A DNA stretch of 64,000 nt from assembly GCA_023390245.1 (NCBI GenBank), contig JAEWDF010000069.1, positions 1 to 64,000 of the forward strand, given 5' to 3'. The notes under the pieces were generated by a model. It worked only from the letters and a program-made list of their open reading frames with translations. It made no database searches and was not told the origin of the DNA. Below are positions 48,989 through 57,579 of the stretch, one piece after another. The stretch is from Pseudomonadota bacterium. Its GTDB lineage: Bacteria > Pseudomonadota > Alphaproteobacteria > Caulobacterales > Caulobacteraceae. The position numbers were made by a program, and so were the translations under genes. Positions within the stretch are counted from its first letter, which is position 1. Every line of letters starts with the position of its first letter.

Positions 48989-49419
48989 CGGGATCGGTTC
49001 GCTCCCTGTGGAAAGGGCGGTGGGCGAGGGGCGCAAGACGGCGCCGGCTTCTCCATAGCGGCTCCCCGGACGAGGGGCGAGCGGGGATGACGGGGGATGG
49101 TCGCCGGACCCGGCGGCCGGTTCATCCCAAGGCGGGAGGACGGTTCGCGAACCGCTGTGGAAAATCCTAATGAGGGGTTAACGGCCCTTAACCCAGACCA
49201 CAGGGCGCGGGCCCGGGAATCCCTTGTCGGGTAAGGTCTCGTTAAGGATTGTCCACCGCCGCGACCGTGCGGGAAATCGCTCCGGACGACCGGTGGATGT
49301 TCGCGTCTGTTCCGGGGACGCCCCGCGAGTCTTCCCCGGCTTTCCCGGGTCCTGCCAACTTCTACGAATCTTTTAATTCTTAATCTGATTAGGGATTGAG
49401 GCCCGGAGCCTGTGACCCT
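48989..49419. other. oriC: Predicted chromosome replication origin (Cori-type)
   Basis: A 431-bp non-coding gap between divergent ppsR and hemE. It contains DnaA-box-like TGTGGAAAA (49156-49164), TGTGGAAAG (49007-49015) and TTGTCCACC (49249-49257); an inverted GGGTTAA/TTAACCC (49175-49194) and GTAA-N7-TTAA (49231-49245) resembling CtrA sites; GANTC methylation sites at 49217, 49327 and 49366; and an AT-rich run with two TTAA motifs (49371-49390) before hemE. The hemE-adjacent location is that of the Caulobacter crescentus origin. Function is inferred. Confidence 0.8.
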
Positions 49420-50466
49420 ATGCGTCCCGGCATGACCACGCCCCTCCTGATCAAGGCTCTCCGGGGAGAGACGTCGGACCGCCCGCCGGTCTGGTTCATG
49501 CGCCAGGCGGGCCGTTACCTGCCCGAATACCGCCGCCTCCGCGCCGAGGCGCCGGACTTCATCGCCTTCTGCCTGAACCCCGAGATGGCGGCCGAGGCGA
49601 CCTTGCAGCCGATGCGCCGGTTCGGCTTCGACGCGGCCATCGTCTTCGCCGACATCCTGCTGATCCCGCGCGCCCTGGGCCAGGACGTCTGGTTCGAGGC
49701 GGGCGAGGGGCCTCGCCTGGGCGAAATGCCCGTTCCCGGGCGCATGGCCGAACTGGCGGCGGCGGCGGGCGAGCAGTTGTCGGCGGTGGGCGAGACCCTG
49801 GGCCGGGTCCGCGCCGAGCTGGAGCCTGAGCGCGCCCTGATCGGCTTCTGCGGCGCGCCCTGGACCGTGGCCACCTACATGCTGGACGGCGAGCACCGGA
49901 CCATCGGCAAGGGAGAGCGCGCCCAGGCCCGGACCTACGCCTACGCCGATCCCGAGCGGGTCGATGCGACGCTGGAGGTCCTGGTCGAGGCCAGCGCCCG
50001 CTATCTGAAGATGCAGGCCGACGCCGGCGCCAACGCGCTGAAGATCTTCGAGAGCTGGGCCGAGGGCCTGCCCGACGACCTGTTCGAACGCCTGGTGCTT
50101 AGGCCGCATCAGGCGCTGGTGAAGCGCGTGCGAGAACTGGGCGTGACGGTTCCCCTGATCGGCTTTCCACGCGGCTCGGCGGCGCTGGCCGAGCGCTACG
50201 CCGCCGAGGTCGAGGTCGACGCCGTCGCCCTGGACACCCCCTGCCCGCTGGAGGTCGGCCGCCGCGTCCAGGCGATCAAGCCGATCCAGGGCGCGCTCGA
50301 CCCGCTGCTGCTGCGCGCCGGCGGCGACTTGCTGGACCGGCGCGTCGACCGGATGATGGAGGCCTGGGGTCAGGGTCCGTGGATCTTCAACCTGGGCCAC
50401 GGCATCCTGCCGGACGTGCCGGTCGACCACGTCGAACAGGTGCTGCGCCGGATCGGCGCCCAGTGA
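49420..50466 (+). CDS. hemE: Uroporphyrinogen decarboxylase
   Basis: A 348-residue enzyme making coproporphyrinogen III in heme synthesis. The signature PPVWFMRQAGRYLPEYR is at about 25-41, FADILLIPRALGQDVWFEAG follows, then LIGFCGAPWTVATYM and GFPRGSAAL. Start ATG 49420 or ATG 49432 (MTTPLLIKAL). In Caulobacter this gene borders the origin and its promoters lie inside it. Its stop overlaps the hemH GTG (GTGA). Confidence 0.97.
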   Translation: MRPGMTTPLLIKALRGETSDRPPVWFMRQAGRYLPEYRRLRAEAPDFIAFCLNPEMAAEATLQPMRRFGFDAAIVFADILLIPRALGQDVWFEAGEGPRLGEMPVPGRMAELAAAAGEQLSAVGETLGRVRAELEPERALIGFCGAPWTVATYMLDGEHRTIGKGERAQARTYAYADPERVDATLEVLVEASARYLKMQADAGANALKIFESWAEGLPDDLFERLVLRPHQALVKRVRELGVTVPLIGFPRGSAALAERYAAEVEVDAVALDTPCPLEVGRRVQAIKPIQGALDPLLLRAGGDLLDRRVDRMMEAWGQGPWIFNLGHGILPDVPVDHVEQVLRRIGAQ

Positions 50467-51530
50467 AGGCGGCCACGGCCACGGGAGGACGCCGCATCGC
50501 GGTGGTGCTGTTCAACCTGGGCGGGCCCGACGACCAGGCCGCGGTCAAGCCGTTCCTGTTCAACCTGTTCAACGACCCGGCCATCATCGGCCTGCCGGGA
50601 ATCCTTCGCACGCCGCTGGCCTGGCTGATCGCCCGTCGGCGCGAGAAGACGGCCCAGGCCAATTATCGGCTGATGGGCGGCGGTTCGCCCCTGCTGCCCG
50701 AGACCCGGCGTCAGGCCGACGCCCTGGCGCGGGCCGTGGCGCGCCGCCTGCCGGGAGACGAGGTGCGCGCCTTCGTCGCCATGCGCTACTGGCGGCCGCT
50801 GACCGAGGAGACGGCCGCCGAGGTCGCCGTCTTCGGCCCCGACGAGATCGTGCTGCTGCCGCTCTATCCGCAGTATTCGACGACGACGACCCAGTCGTCG
50901 CTGAAGCGGTGGGCCGAGGCCTACGCCGGTTCGGGCCTCAGCCGGGCCGTGTGCTGCTGGCCGCGCGCCGAGGGCTGGGTCGAGGCCCAGGTGCAGCTCA
51001 TCTCCGAGACGCTGGACAAGGCCGGCGGCCGGCCCGTGCGCCTGCTGTTCTCCGCCCATGGCATTCCCGAGGCTCTGGTCAGCGGCAAGGGCGATCCCTA
51101 CCAGGAGCAGGTCGAGGCGACGGTCGAGGCGGTGATGGCGCGGCTGACCGCCCTGCGTGGGCCGCTGGACCACGCGGTCTGCTACCAGAGCCGCGTCGGG
51201 CCCCTGAAATGGCTGGGGCCCTCGACGCCCGAGGCGATCCGCCAGGCGGCGGACGACGGCCTGGGCGCGGTCGTCGCGCCGATCGCCTTCGTGTCCGAAC
51301 ATGTCGAGACCCTGGTCGAACTGGACATCGAATACGGCGAACTGGCCCGCGGCCTGGGTGTCGCGCCCTATCTCCGCGTTCCCGCCGTCGGCCATCGGCC
51401 GGCCTTCGTCGAAGGCCTGGCCGATGCGGTGATCGACGCCTTGCCGCGCGCCGGCGCGGCCCCCTATGGTCCGGGCTGCCAGGGGCGCTGGGCCGCCTGT
51501 CCGCATCAGAAAGGCTGCGCCGCCGCATGA
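50463..51530 (+). CDS. hemH: Ferrochelatase
   Basis: A 355-residue enzyme inserting Fe2+ into protoporphyrin IX. The catalytic histidine is in LLFSAHGIPEALV (about 200), with FNLGGPDDQAAVKPFLFNLF at the start and APIAFVSEHVETLVELD later. The C-terminus carries cysteines at about 339, 346 and 352 (GCQGRWAACPHQKGC), and CC lies at 164-165: a set that could bind a [2Fe-2S] cluster, as reported for Caulobacter ferrochelatase. GTG start overlaps the hemE stop. Confidence 0.96.
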   Translation: MKAATATGGRRIAVVLFNLGGPDDQAAVKPFLFNLFNDPAIIGLPGILRTPLAWLIARRREKTAQANYRLMGGGSPLLPETRRQADALARAVARRLPGDEVRAFVAMRYWRPLTEETAAEVAVFGPDEIVLLPLYPQYSTTTTQSSLKRWAEAYAGSGLSRAVCCWPRAEGWVEAQVQLISETLDKAGGRPVRLLFSAHGIPEALVSGKGDPYQEQVEATVEAVMARLTALRGPLDHAVCYQSRVGPLKWLGPSTPEAIRQAADDGLGAVVAPIAFVSEHVETLVELDIEYGELARGLGVAPYLRVPAVGHRPAFVEGLADAVIDALPRAGAAPYGPGCQGRWAACPHQKGCAAA

Positions 51531-51540
51531 ACGCCCCAAG

Positions 51541-52008
51541 ATGAACGCCTACGATCTGGCCCGGGGCCTGCACATCCTGGCCGTCATCGCCTGGATGGCG
51601 GGAATGCTCTTCCTGCCGCGCCTGTTCGCCTATGACGCCGAGCAGGCGACCAAGCCCGAGCCGCTGCGCAGCGAGATGCAGGCCCTGCTGCGCCTGTGGC
51701 AGACTCGGCTGCTGCGCATCATCATCAATCCGGCGATGATCCTGGCCTGGGGATTTGGCCTGTGGCTGATCCACATCGACGTCTCTGCGCGCGGCTGGGC
51801 CTTCCTTGCGGAACCTTGGATGATCACCAAATTGGCCGGTGTCCTGCTGCTCAGCGGCTGGCACGGCTTCCTGGCCGGTCAGCGCCGCAAGATCGCGGCG
51901 GGCACCTCTAGATATTCCGGCAAGTTCTGGCGGATGACCAACGAGATCCCCTTCCTCTTGGCCATCGTCATGGTCCTGTCCGTCACCACGGAGTGGACCT
52001 TCGGCTAA
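51541..52008 (+). CDS. hemJ: Protoporphyrinogen oxidase HemJ
   Basis: A 155-residue four-helix membrane protein replacing HemG/HemY as protoporphyrinogen IX oxidase in many alphaproteobacteria. The conserved heme-ligand histidine is His11 in RGLHILAVIAWMAGMLFLPR, and a conserved lysine is in MITKLAGVLLLSGWHG. This gives the last three heme steps in one operon: hemE, hemH, hemJ. A five-codon reading frame, ATGAACGCCCCAAGATGA, bridges the hemH stop and the hemJ start by two ATGA overlaps. Confidence 0.93.
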   Translation: MNAYDLARGLHILAVIAWMAGMLFLPRLFAYDAEQATKPEPLRSEMQALLRLWQTRLLRIIINPAMILAWGFGLWLIHIDVSARGWAFLAEPWMITKLAGVLLLSGWHGFLAGQRRKIAAGTSRYSGKFWRMTNEIPFLLAIVMVLSVTTEWTFG

Positions 52009-52018
52009 GCCGTAAGCC

Positions 52019-52197
52019 GTCTCCTCCCCGCGAAGCGGGGAGGTGGCTCGAAGCGCAGTGGAGAGACGGAGGGGTTCTTCTCGCCCGTCCAGACGCCGGC
52101 GCCGCTTCAAGGGCCCCTCCACCGCGTAGCCTGTCCTCGGGCTCGCCTTTGGCGAGCCCCGGGGGCGGTCCCCCTCCCCACAGGACGGGGAGGAGAC
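52019..52197. repeat. Two-hairpin intergenic repeat, copy D
   Basis: Starts GTCTCCTCCCCGCGAAGCGG, ends GACGGGGAGGAGAC, and has an extra internal inverted block (TCCTCGGGCTCGCC and GGCGAGCCCCGGG). The block is shared in opposite orientation with copy E. The following 52198-52409 is the rho leader/promoter region; no motif stands out. Confidence 0.85.
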
Positions 52198-52409
52198 CTC
52201 CAGCCGCAAAGGCCCCGCTTGACCTTCCCCGCCGCCTGTGGTTCCGCTGGCGGCGAACCGTCCGGCGCCGCGCCGGCGGTCCCTTTCTCTCGCGGCGCCT
52301 GTCCCTTGGCGGACGGGAGCCCGCCGCACCTCCCTTCGGCCCCAAAGGCCAGACATCCTGAGTTTCCCCGCCGCGCGCCCTTTGGCGTGCGCGACCGCGA
52401 GCCTGCATC

Positions 52410-53828
52410 ATGACCGACGTGCGCGACACCAATCCCGATTCTCCCGAGACCGAGGCGGACGACACCGCCCTGGACCTGACGCCGGACGCCGACCCCGCCG
52501 TCGACGCCGGCGACGCCGTGGTCGAGGACGAGGATGAAGAGGACGGCGAACCCGTCGTCCCATCCGGCCGCATCACCCTGGCCGAACTGAACGAGAAGTC
52601 CCCGGCCGACCTGGTCGCCTTCGCCGAACAGCTCGAGATCGAGAACGCCTCCAACCTGCGCAAGCAGGACCTGCTGTTCGCCATCCTGAAGGGCTTGGCC
52701 GAGGAAGAGGTCGAGATCATCGCCGACGGCGTGCTGGAGATCCTGCCCGACGGCTTCGGCTTCCTGCGCAGCCCGGACGCCAATTATCTTCCGGGTCCGG
52801 ACGATATCTATGTCTCGCCCTCGCAGATCCGTCGCTTCGGCCTGCGCTCGGGCGACACGGTCCATGGCGCCATCCGCGCCCCGCGCGAGGGCGAGCGCTA
52901 CTTCGCCCTGCAGAAGGTCGACACGATCAACCTGGAAGACCCGGAAACGGTCAAGACCAAGGTCCTGTTCGACAACCTGACCCCGCTCTATCCGGAAGAG
53001 CGGCTGCACATGGAAATCCAGGATCCGACGCTGAAGGATCGCTCGGGCCGGGTCATCGACATCGTCGCCCCGCTGGGCAAGGGCCAGCGCTGCCTGATCG
53101 TCGCCCCGCCGCGCGTCGGCAAGACGGTGATGCTGCAGAACATCGCCAAGTCGATCGAGAAGAACCACCCCGAGGTCTTCCTGATCGTCCTGCTGATCGA
53201 CGAACGGCCTGAGGAAGTCACCGACATGCAGCGCACGGTGAAGGGCGAGGTCGTGGCCTCGACCTTCGACGAACCGGCCACCCGCCACGTCGCCGTCGCC
53301 GAAATGGTCATCGAAAAGGCCAAGCGCCTGGTCGAGCACAAGAAGGACGTGGTGATCCTGCTGGACTCCATCACCCGCCTGGGCCGGGCCTACAACGCCA
53401 CCGTCCCGTCGTCGGGCAAGGTGCTGACCGGCGGCGTGGACGCCAACGCCCTGCAACGGCCCAAGCGCTTCTTCGGCGCCGCGCGCAATGTGGAGCAGGG
53501 GGGTTCGCTGACCATCATCGCCACGGCCCTGATCGACACCGGCAGCCGCATGGACGAGGTGATCTTCGAAGAGTTCAAGGGCACCGGCAACTCCGAAATC
53601 GTGCTGGACCGCAAGGTCGCCGACAAGCGCATCTTCCCGGCCATCGACGTGCTCAAGTCCGGCACCCGCAAGGAAGACCTGATCACGCCCAAGGACCAGC
53701 TGGCCAAGACCTACGTGCTGCGCCGCATCCTCAATCCGATGGGGCCCCAGGACGCGATCGAATTCCTGCTCGACAAGCTGCGCCAGTCGAAGAACAATTC
53801 GGACTTCTTCCAGTCGATGAACACCTGA
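52410..53828 (+). CDS. rho: Transcription termination factor Rho
   Basis: A 472-residue RNA-dependent hexameric helicase. The acidic N-terminal extension (about 1-55) precedes the RNA-binding domain (ELNEKSPADLVAFAEQLEIE; EILPDGFGFLRSPDANYLPG). ATPase motifs: Walker A PPRVGKTVMLQ near 233, Walker B DVVILLDSITRLGRAYN, Q-loop GGVDANALQRPKRFFGAARN. C-terminus ends KNNSDFFQSMNT. The 401-bp upstream gap contains repeat copy D. First gene after the heme operon. Confidence 0.99.
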   Translation: MTDVRDTNPDSPETEADDTALDLTPDADPAVDAGDAVVEDEDEEDGEPVVPSGRITLAELNEKSPADLVAFAEQLEIENASNLRKQDLLFAILKGLAEEEVEIIADGVLEILPDGFGFLRSPDANYLPGPDDIYVSPSQIRRFGLRSGDTVHGAIRAPREGERYFALQKVDTINLEDPETVKTKVLFDNLTPLYPEERLHMEIQDPTLKDRSGRVIDIVAPLGKGQRCLIVAPPRVGKTVMLQNIAKSIEKNHPEVFLIVLLIDERPEEVTDMQRTVKGEVVASTFDEPATRHVAVAEMVIEKAKRLVEHKKDVVILLDSITRLGRAYNATVPSSGKVLTGGVDANALQRPKRFFGAARNVEQGGSLTIIATALIDTGSRMDEVIFEEFKGTGNSEIVLDRKVADKRIFPAIDVLKSGTRKEDLITPKDQLAKTYVLRRILNPMGPQDAIEFLLDKLRQSKNNSDFFQSMNT

Positions 53829-53851
53829 GGCGGCGCCGTCGCCGGGCGTTC

Positions 53852-53867
53852 TGTTTCACGTGAAACG
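53852..53867. promoter_or_regulatory. parS: parS centromere site 1
   Basis: TGTTTCACGTGAAACG matches the universal ParB binding palindrome TGTTTCACGTGAAACA with one end-base change. It lies between rho and the DUF6489 gene. Confidence 0.95.
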
Positions 53868-53878
53868 GAGCCGAGCCG

Positions 53879-54103
53879 ATGAAGATCAATGTCGAGATCG
53901 ACTGCACCCCGGCGGAGGCGCGCGCCTTCCTGGGCCTGCCCGACGTGGCCCCGCTGAACGAGGCCATGGTCTCGGAGATGCAGGCGCGCATGAAGGCCAA
54001 TGTCGCCGCCATGCAGCCCGAGGAGCTGATGAAGGCCTGGACCAGCGTCGGCCTCCAGGCCCAGGATCAGTTCCGCCGCATGATGGACGCGGCCGTGAAA
54101 TGA
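53879..54103 (+). CDS. DUF6489 family small protein
   Basis: A 74-residue protein, MKINVEIDCTPAEARAFLGL, then DVAPLNEAMVSEMQARMKAN and LQAQDQFRRMMDAAVK. This fits the DUF6489 family, known mainly from alphaproteobacteria and of unknown function; the helical C-terminus is amphipathic. The start codon is 12 bp from the end of parS site 1, so ParB spreading over this locus could affect it. It is the only gene between rho and mnmE. Confidence 0.85.
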   Translation: MKINVEIDCTPAEARAFLGLPDVAPLNEAMVSEMQARMKANVAAMQPEELMKAWTSVGLQAQDQFRRMMDAAVK

Positions 54104-54109
54104 TACCCC

Positions 54110-54278
54110 GTCTCCTCTCCATGAAATGGGGAGGGGGACCGCCCCCGGGTCTCGCCAAAGGCGAGCCCGAGGACAGGCTACGCGGTGGAGGGGCTCTTCC
54201 CGCATTCATCGCCGCAGAACCCCTCCGTCGCTCCGCTGACGCGGCGCGCCACCTGCCCATCGAAGATGGGGAGGCGAC
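54110..54278. repeat. Two-hairpin intergenic repeat, copy E
   Basis: Starts GTCTCCTCTCC-atgaaat-GGGGAGG, holds GGTCTCGCCAAAGGCGAGCC in the opposite orientation to copy D, and ends GATGGGGAGGCGAC. Its final GGGGAGG (54268-54274) lies 7 nt before the mnmE start codon and is in the right place to be the ribosome binding site. Confidence 0.85.
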
Positions 54279-54281
54279 CCA

Positions 54282-55589
54282 TTGACCGACGCCATCTTCG
54301 CCCTCGCCACGCCGCCCGGCCGGGGCGCCATTGCGGTGATCCGCCTGTCCGGCCCCGGCGTCGACGACGTGCTGGCCGCGCTGGGCGCCGGCGGCCTGAA
54401 GCCTCGGCTGGCGTCCGTTCGCGACCTGTCCCATGCCGACGAGCACATCGACCAGGCGCTGGTCCTGCGCTTCGTGGCTCCTCACAGCTACACCGGCGAG
54501 GACTCCGCCGAACTCCACCTCCACGGCGGCCGCGCGGTGGTGGAGGCGACCAGCCGCGCCCTGATCGCGCTCGGCCTGCGTCCGGCGGAACCGGGCGAGT
54601 TCACCCGCCGCGCCTTCCAGAACGGCCGCATGGATCTGGCCCAGACTGAGGCCGTCGCCGACCTGATCGACGCCGAGACGGCGGCCCAGGCGAGACAGGC
54701 GCTGGGTCAGCTCGACGGCCGGCTGAGCGAAACCTACGCCGGCTTCCGCCGCGACCTGCTGCACGCCCTGGCCCTGGTCGAGGCCGAGATCGATTTTCCG
54801 GACGAGGAAGTGCCCGACAACCTGGCCCGCACCGCCGGACCGGTGCTGGACCGGTTGGCCGACGACCTGGCCCGCGCCGTCGACACCGGCCGGCGCGGCG
54901 AGCGGGTGCGCGAGGGCTATCGCATCGTCCTGATCGGGGAAACCAACGCCGGCAAGTCGTCGCTGTTCAACGCCCTGGTCGCCCGCGAAGCGGCGATCGT
55001 GACGCCGATCGCCGGCACCACGCGCGACGTGCTGGACGCCGACCTGATCATCGGCGGCTACGCCGTCACCCTGTCCGACACCGCCGGCCTGCGCGACAGC
55101 GACGACCCGGTCGAGGCCGAGGGCGTGCGCCGCGCCCGGCGCCGGGCGGAGGCGGCCGAGCTGCGCCTGTGGGTCCGCGCGCCGGGCGACCCGGCGGGCG
55201 CGGCGGCGGATTACGCCCGGCCCGGCGACCTGGTCGTGGCCAACAAGGCGGACCTCGGGCCAGCCGAGGTCGATCCCGGGTTCGAGGTTCTGGCCGTCAG
55301 CACGGCGACCGGCGAGGGGCTGGCGGCGCTGCACGACTGGTTGGCCGCCCGGCTGGCGCGCGACCTGTCCGGCGCCGACTTCCCCGCGATCACGCGCGAG
55401 CGTCATCGGCTGCGGCTGAGTGAGGCCCTGGCGGCCGTGCGCGCGGCGCGGATCGCGCTGGACCGCGCGCCGGAGATGGCGGGCGACGACCTGCGCCGGG
55501 CCGCCGAGGCCCTGGCCCGCGTCACCGGGGCCATCGGAGTGGAGGACATATTGGGAGAGGTCTTCTCCACCTTCTGCATCGGCAAATAA
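54282..55589 (+). CDS. mnmE: tRNA uridine-5-carboxymethylaminomethyl GTPase MnmE
   Basis: A 435-residue GTPase that, with MnmG, modifies wobble U34. The start is TTG 54282 (MTDAIFALATPPGRGAIAVI); no ATG or GTG fits and GGGGAGG lies 7 nt upstream, inside repeat copy E. G1 is GETNAGKSSLFNALV at about 219-233, with TTRDV switch I nearby, DTAGLRDS, and NKADLGPAE. It ends FCIGK, the conserved catalytic tail. Confidence 0.97.
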   Translation: MTDAIFALATPPGRGAIAVIRLSGPGVDDVLAALGAGGLKPRLASVRDLSHADEHIDQALVLRFVAPHSYTGEDSAELHLHGGRAVVEATSRALIALGLRPAEPGEFTRRAFQNGRMDLAQTEAVADLIDAETAAQARQALGQLDGRLSETYAGFRRDLLHALALVEAEIDFPDEEVPDNLARTAGPVLDRLADDLARAVDTGRRGERVREGYRIVLIGETNAGKSSLFNALVAREAAIVTPIAGTTRDVLDADLIIGGYAVTLSDTAGLRDSDDPVEAEGVRRARRRAEAAELRLWVRAPGDPAGAAADYARPGDLVVANKADLGPAEVDPGFEVLAVSTATGEGLAALHDWLAARLARDLSGADFPAITRERHRLRLSEALAAVRAARIALDRAPEMAGDDLRRAAEALARVTGAIGVEDILGEVFSTFCIGK

Positions 55590-55604
55590 GCTTGGCCATA
55601 CCGA

Positions 55605-55620
55605 TGTTTCACGTGAAACG
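55605..55620. promoter_or_regulatory. parS: parS centromere site 2
   Basis: TGTTTCACGTGAAACG, identical to site 1, in the 112-bp gap between mnmE and mnmG. Confidence 0.95.
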
Positions 55621-55701
55621 GCGGGGATCGAACCGGCGCCGCATCACGCCGGCCGCGTCGCGGCGCTGGCGAAATCCGGTGGTTTGGACTATGTGCGCGT
55701 C

Positions 55702-57579
55702 ATGAGTTCCTCCCTCGACCCTGCCTTCGACGTCGTCGTCATCGGCGGCGGCCACGCCGGCTGCGAAGCCGCCGCCGCCTCGGCGCGCGCGGGCGCGCGC
55801 ACCGTCCTGCTGACCCAGACGCTGGAGACCATCGGCGAGATGTCGTGCAACCCGGCCATCGGCGGCCTGGGCAAGGGCCATCTGGTGCGCGAGATCGACG
55901 CCATGGACGGGATCATGGGACGGTTGGCCGACGTTTCCGGCATTCAGTTCCGCCTGCTCAACCGGTCCAAAGGCGCCGCCGTACGCGGCCCGCGCAGCCA
56001 GATCGACCGCCGCCTGTATCGAGAGGCCATGCAGGCCGAACTGGCTGCGACCCCGAACCTCACCCTGATGGCGGGAACCGCCGAGGGCCTGATCCTGGAC
56101 GGCGACCGGGTGGTCGGCGTCGTGACCGGAGCGGGTGAGCGCCTCGGCGCCGGCGCCGTGGTGCTGACGACCGGCACCTTCCTGAACGGCGTCATCCACC
56201 GGGGCGATGAGCGCATCCCGGCGGGCCGTCATGGCGAGGCGCCCTCGACCGGCCTGGCCGCCGACCTGCACGCGGCCGGCCTGGCCATGGGCCGGCTGAA
56301 GACCGGCACGCCGGCGCGGCTGGACGGCCGGACCATCGCCTGGGACCGGCTGGAGATGCAGGCGGCGGACGAGACGCCGGCCGCCTTCTCCTTCCTGACC
56401 GACCGGATCACGGTCCCCCAGATCGCCTGCGGGGTCACCCACACGACTGAGGAGACGCACCGGATCATCGCCGAGAACCTGGGCGAGAGCGCCGTCTATG
56501 GCGGCCGGTTTTCCGGGCGCGGGCCGCGCTATTGCCCCTCGATCGAGGACAAGGTGGTCCGCTTCGCCGACAAGACCAGCCACCAGATCTTCCTGGAGCC
56601 GGAGGGGCTGGATGACCCGACGGTCTATCCCAACGGTATTTCGACCTCGGTGTCCGAGGCGACGCAGCTCGCCTTCCTGCGCACCATCCCCGGCCTGGAG
56701 CGGGTCGAGGTGTTCCGCTACGGCTACGCCATCGAATACGACTATGTCGATCCGCGCGAACTGACGCCGGCGCTTGAGGTCAAGGCGCGCCCCGGACTCT
56801 ATCTGGCCGGCCAGATCAACGGCACGACCGGCTATGAGGAGGCGGCGGCGCAGGGATTGATGGCCGGGCTGAACGCGGCCCGGTCGGCGGCCGGCCTGGC
56901 GCCCGTCGTGCTCGGCCGGGACCAGGCCTATATCGGCGTGATGATCGATGACCTGGTGACGCGCGGCGTGACCGAGCCCTACCGGATGTTCACCAGCCGA
57001 GCGGAATACCGGCTGTCGCTGCGCGCCGACAACGCCGACCAGCGCCTGACGCCCCTGGCGATCGAGCTCGGCCTGGCGGGACCGGTTCGCCGCGCCCGCT
57101 TCGAGGCTAAGGCGCGCGCCCTGGCCGGGGCCCAGGCCGTTTCACGTGAAACCCTGTTCACGCCCGGCGAGGCCAATGCGCTCGGAATCCCGGTCAACGC
57201 CGATGGCCGCCGCCGGTCGATGCGCGAGTTGCTGGCCTTTCCGGATGTGGCCCTGGACCGGTTCCTGCCGGTCCGGCCCGAGATCGCAGGCTGGCCGGCC
57301 GAGGTCCGTGAACAGGTCGAGATCGACGCCGGTTACGCCGCCTATCTGGATCGCGCCGCCCAGGACGCCGAGGCGCTGAGGGCCGAGGAGGCGCTGATGC
57401 TGCCGGACGGACTGGACTACGCCGCCATCGGCGGCCTGTCGAACGAGGTGCGCGAGAAGCTGGCGCGCGTCCAGCCGCGCACCCTCGGCCAGGCCGGCCG
57501 CATCGAGGGCATGACCCCCGGCGCCCTGACGGCGCTTCTGGCCCATGTGAAGAAGTCCGGTCGCGCGGTCGCCGCCTGA
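55702..57579 (+). CDS. mnmG: tRNA uridine-5-carboxymethylaminomethyl enzyme MnmG (GidA)
   Basis: A 625-residue FAD and NADH enzyme working with MnmE on U34. The FAD motif VVVIGGGHAGCEAAAASARAG starts at about 10, then MSCNPAIGGLGKGHLVREID and RGPRSQIDRRLYREAM. The C-terminal tRNA-binding part has NEVREKLARVQPRTLGQAGRI. ATG 55702 (MSSSLDPAFDV) is the likely start. It contains parS site 3 in frame, at residues Val-Ser-Arg-Glu-Thr. Its stop overlaps the rsmG ATG (TGATG). Confidence 0.97.
   Translation: MSSSLDPAFDVVVIGGGHAGCEAAAASARAGARTVLLTQTLETIGEMSCNPAIGGLGKGHLVREIDAMDGIMGRLADVSGIQFRLLNRSKGAAVRGPRSQIDRRLYREAMQAELAATPNLTLMAGTAEGLILDGDRVVGVVTGAGERLGAGAVVLTTGTFLNGVIHRGDERIPAGRHGEAPSTGLAADLHAAGLAMGRLKTGTPARLDGRTIAWDRLEMQAADETPAAFSFLTDRITVPQIACGVTHTTEETHRIIAENLGESAVYGGRFSGRGPRYCPSIEDKVVRFADKTSHQIFLEPEGLDDPTVYPNGISTSVSEATQLAFLRTIPGLERVEVFRYGYAIEYDYVDPRELTPALEVKARPGLYLAGQINGTTGYEEAAAQGLMAGLNAARSAAGLAPVVLGRDQAYIGVMIDDLVTRGVTEPYRMFTSRAEYRLSLRADNADQRLTPLAIELGLAGPVRRARFEAKARALAGAQAVSRETLFTPGEANALGIPVNADGRRRSMRELLAFPDVALDRFLPVRPEIAGWPAEVREQVEIDAGYAAYLDRAAQDAEALRAEEALMLPDGLDYAAIGGLSNEVREKLARVQPRTLGQAGRIEGMTPGALTALLAHVKKSGRAVAA
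57138..57153. promoter_or_regulatory. parS: parS centromere site 3 (inside mnmG)
   Basis: CGTTTCACGTGAAACC keeps the 14-bp palindrome core GTTTCACGTGAAAC but differs at both outer bases. It lies within mnmG, reading Val-Ser-Arg-Glu-Thr. Confidence 0.9.
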
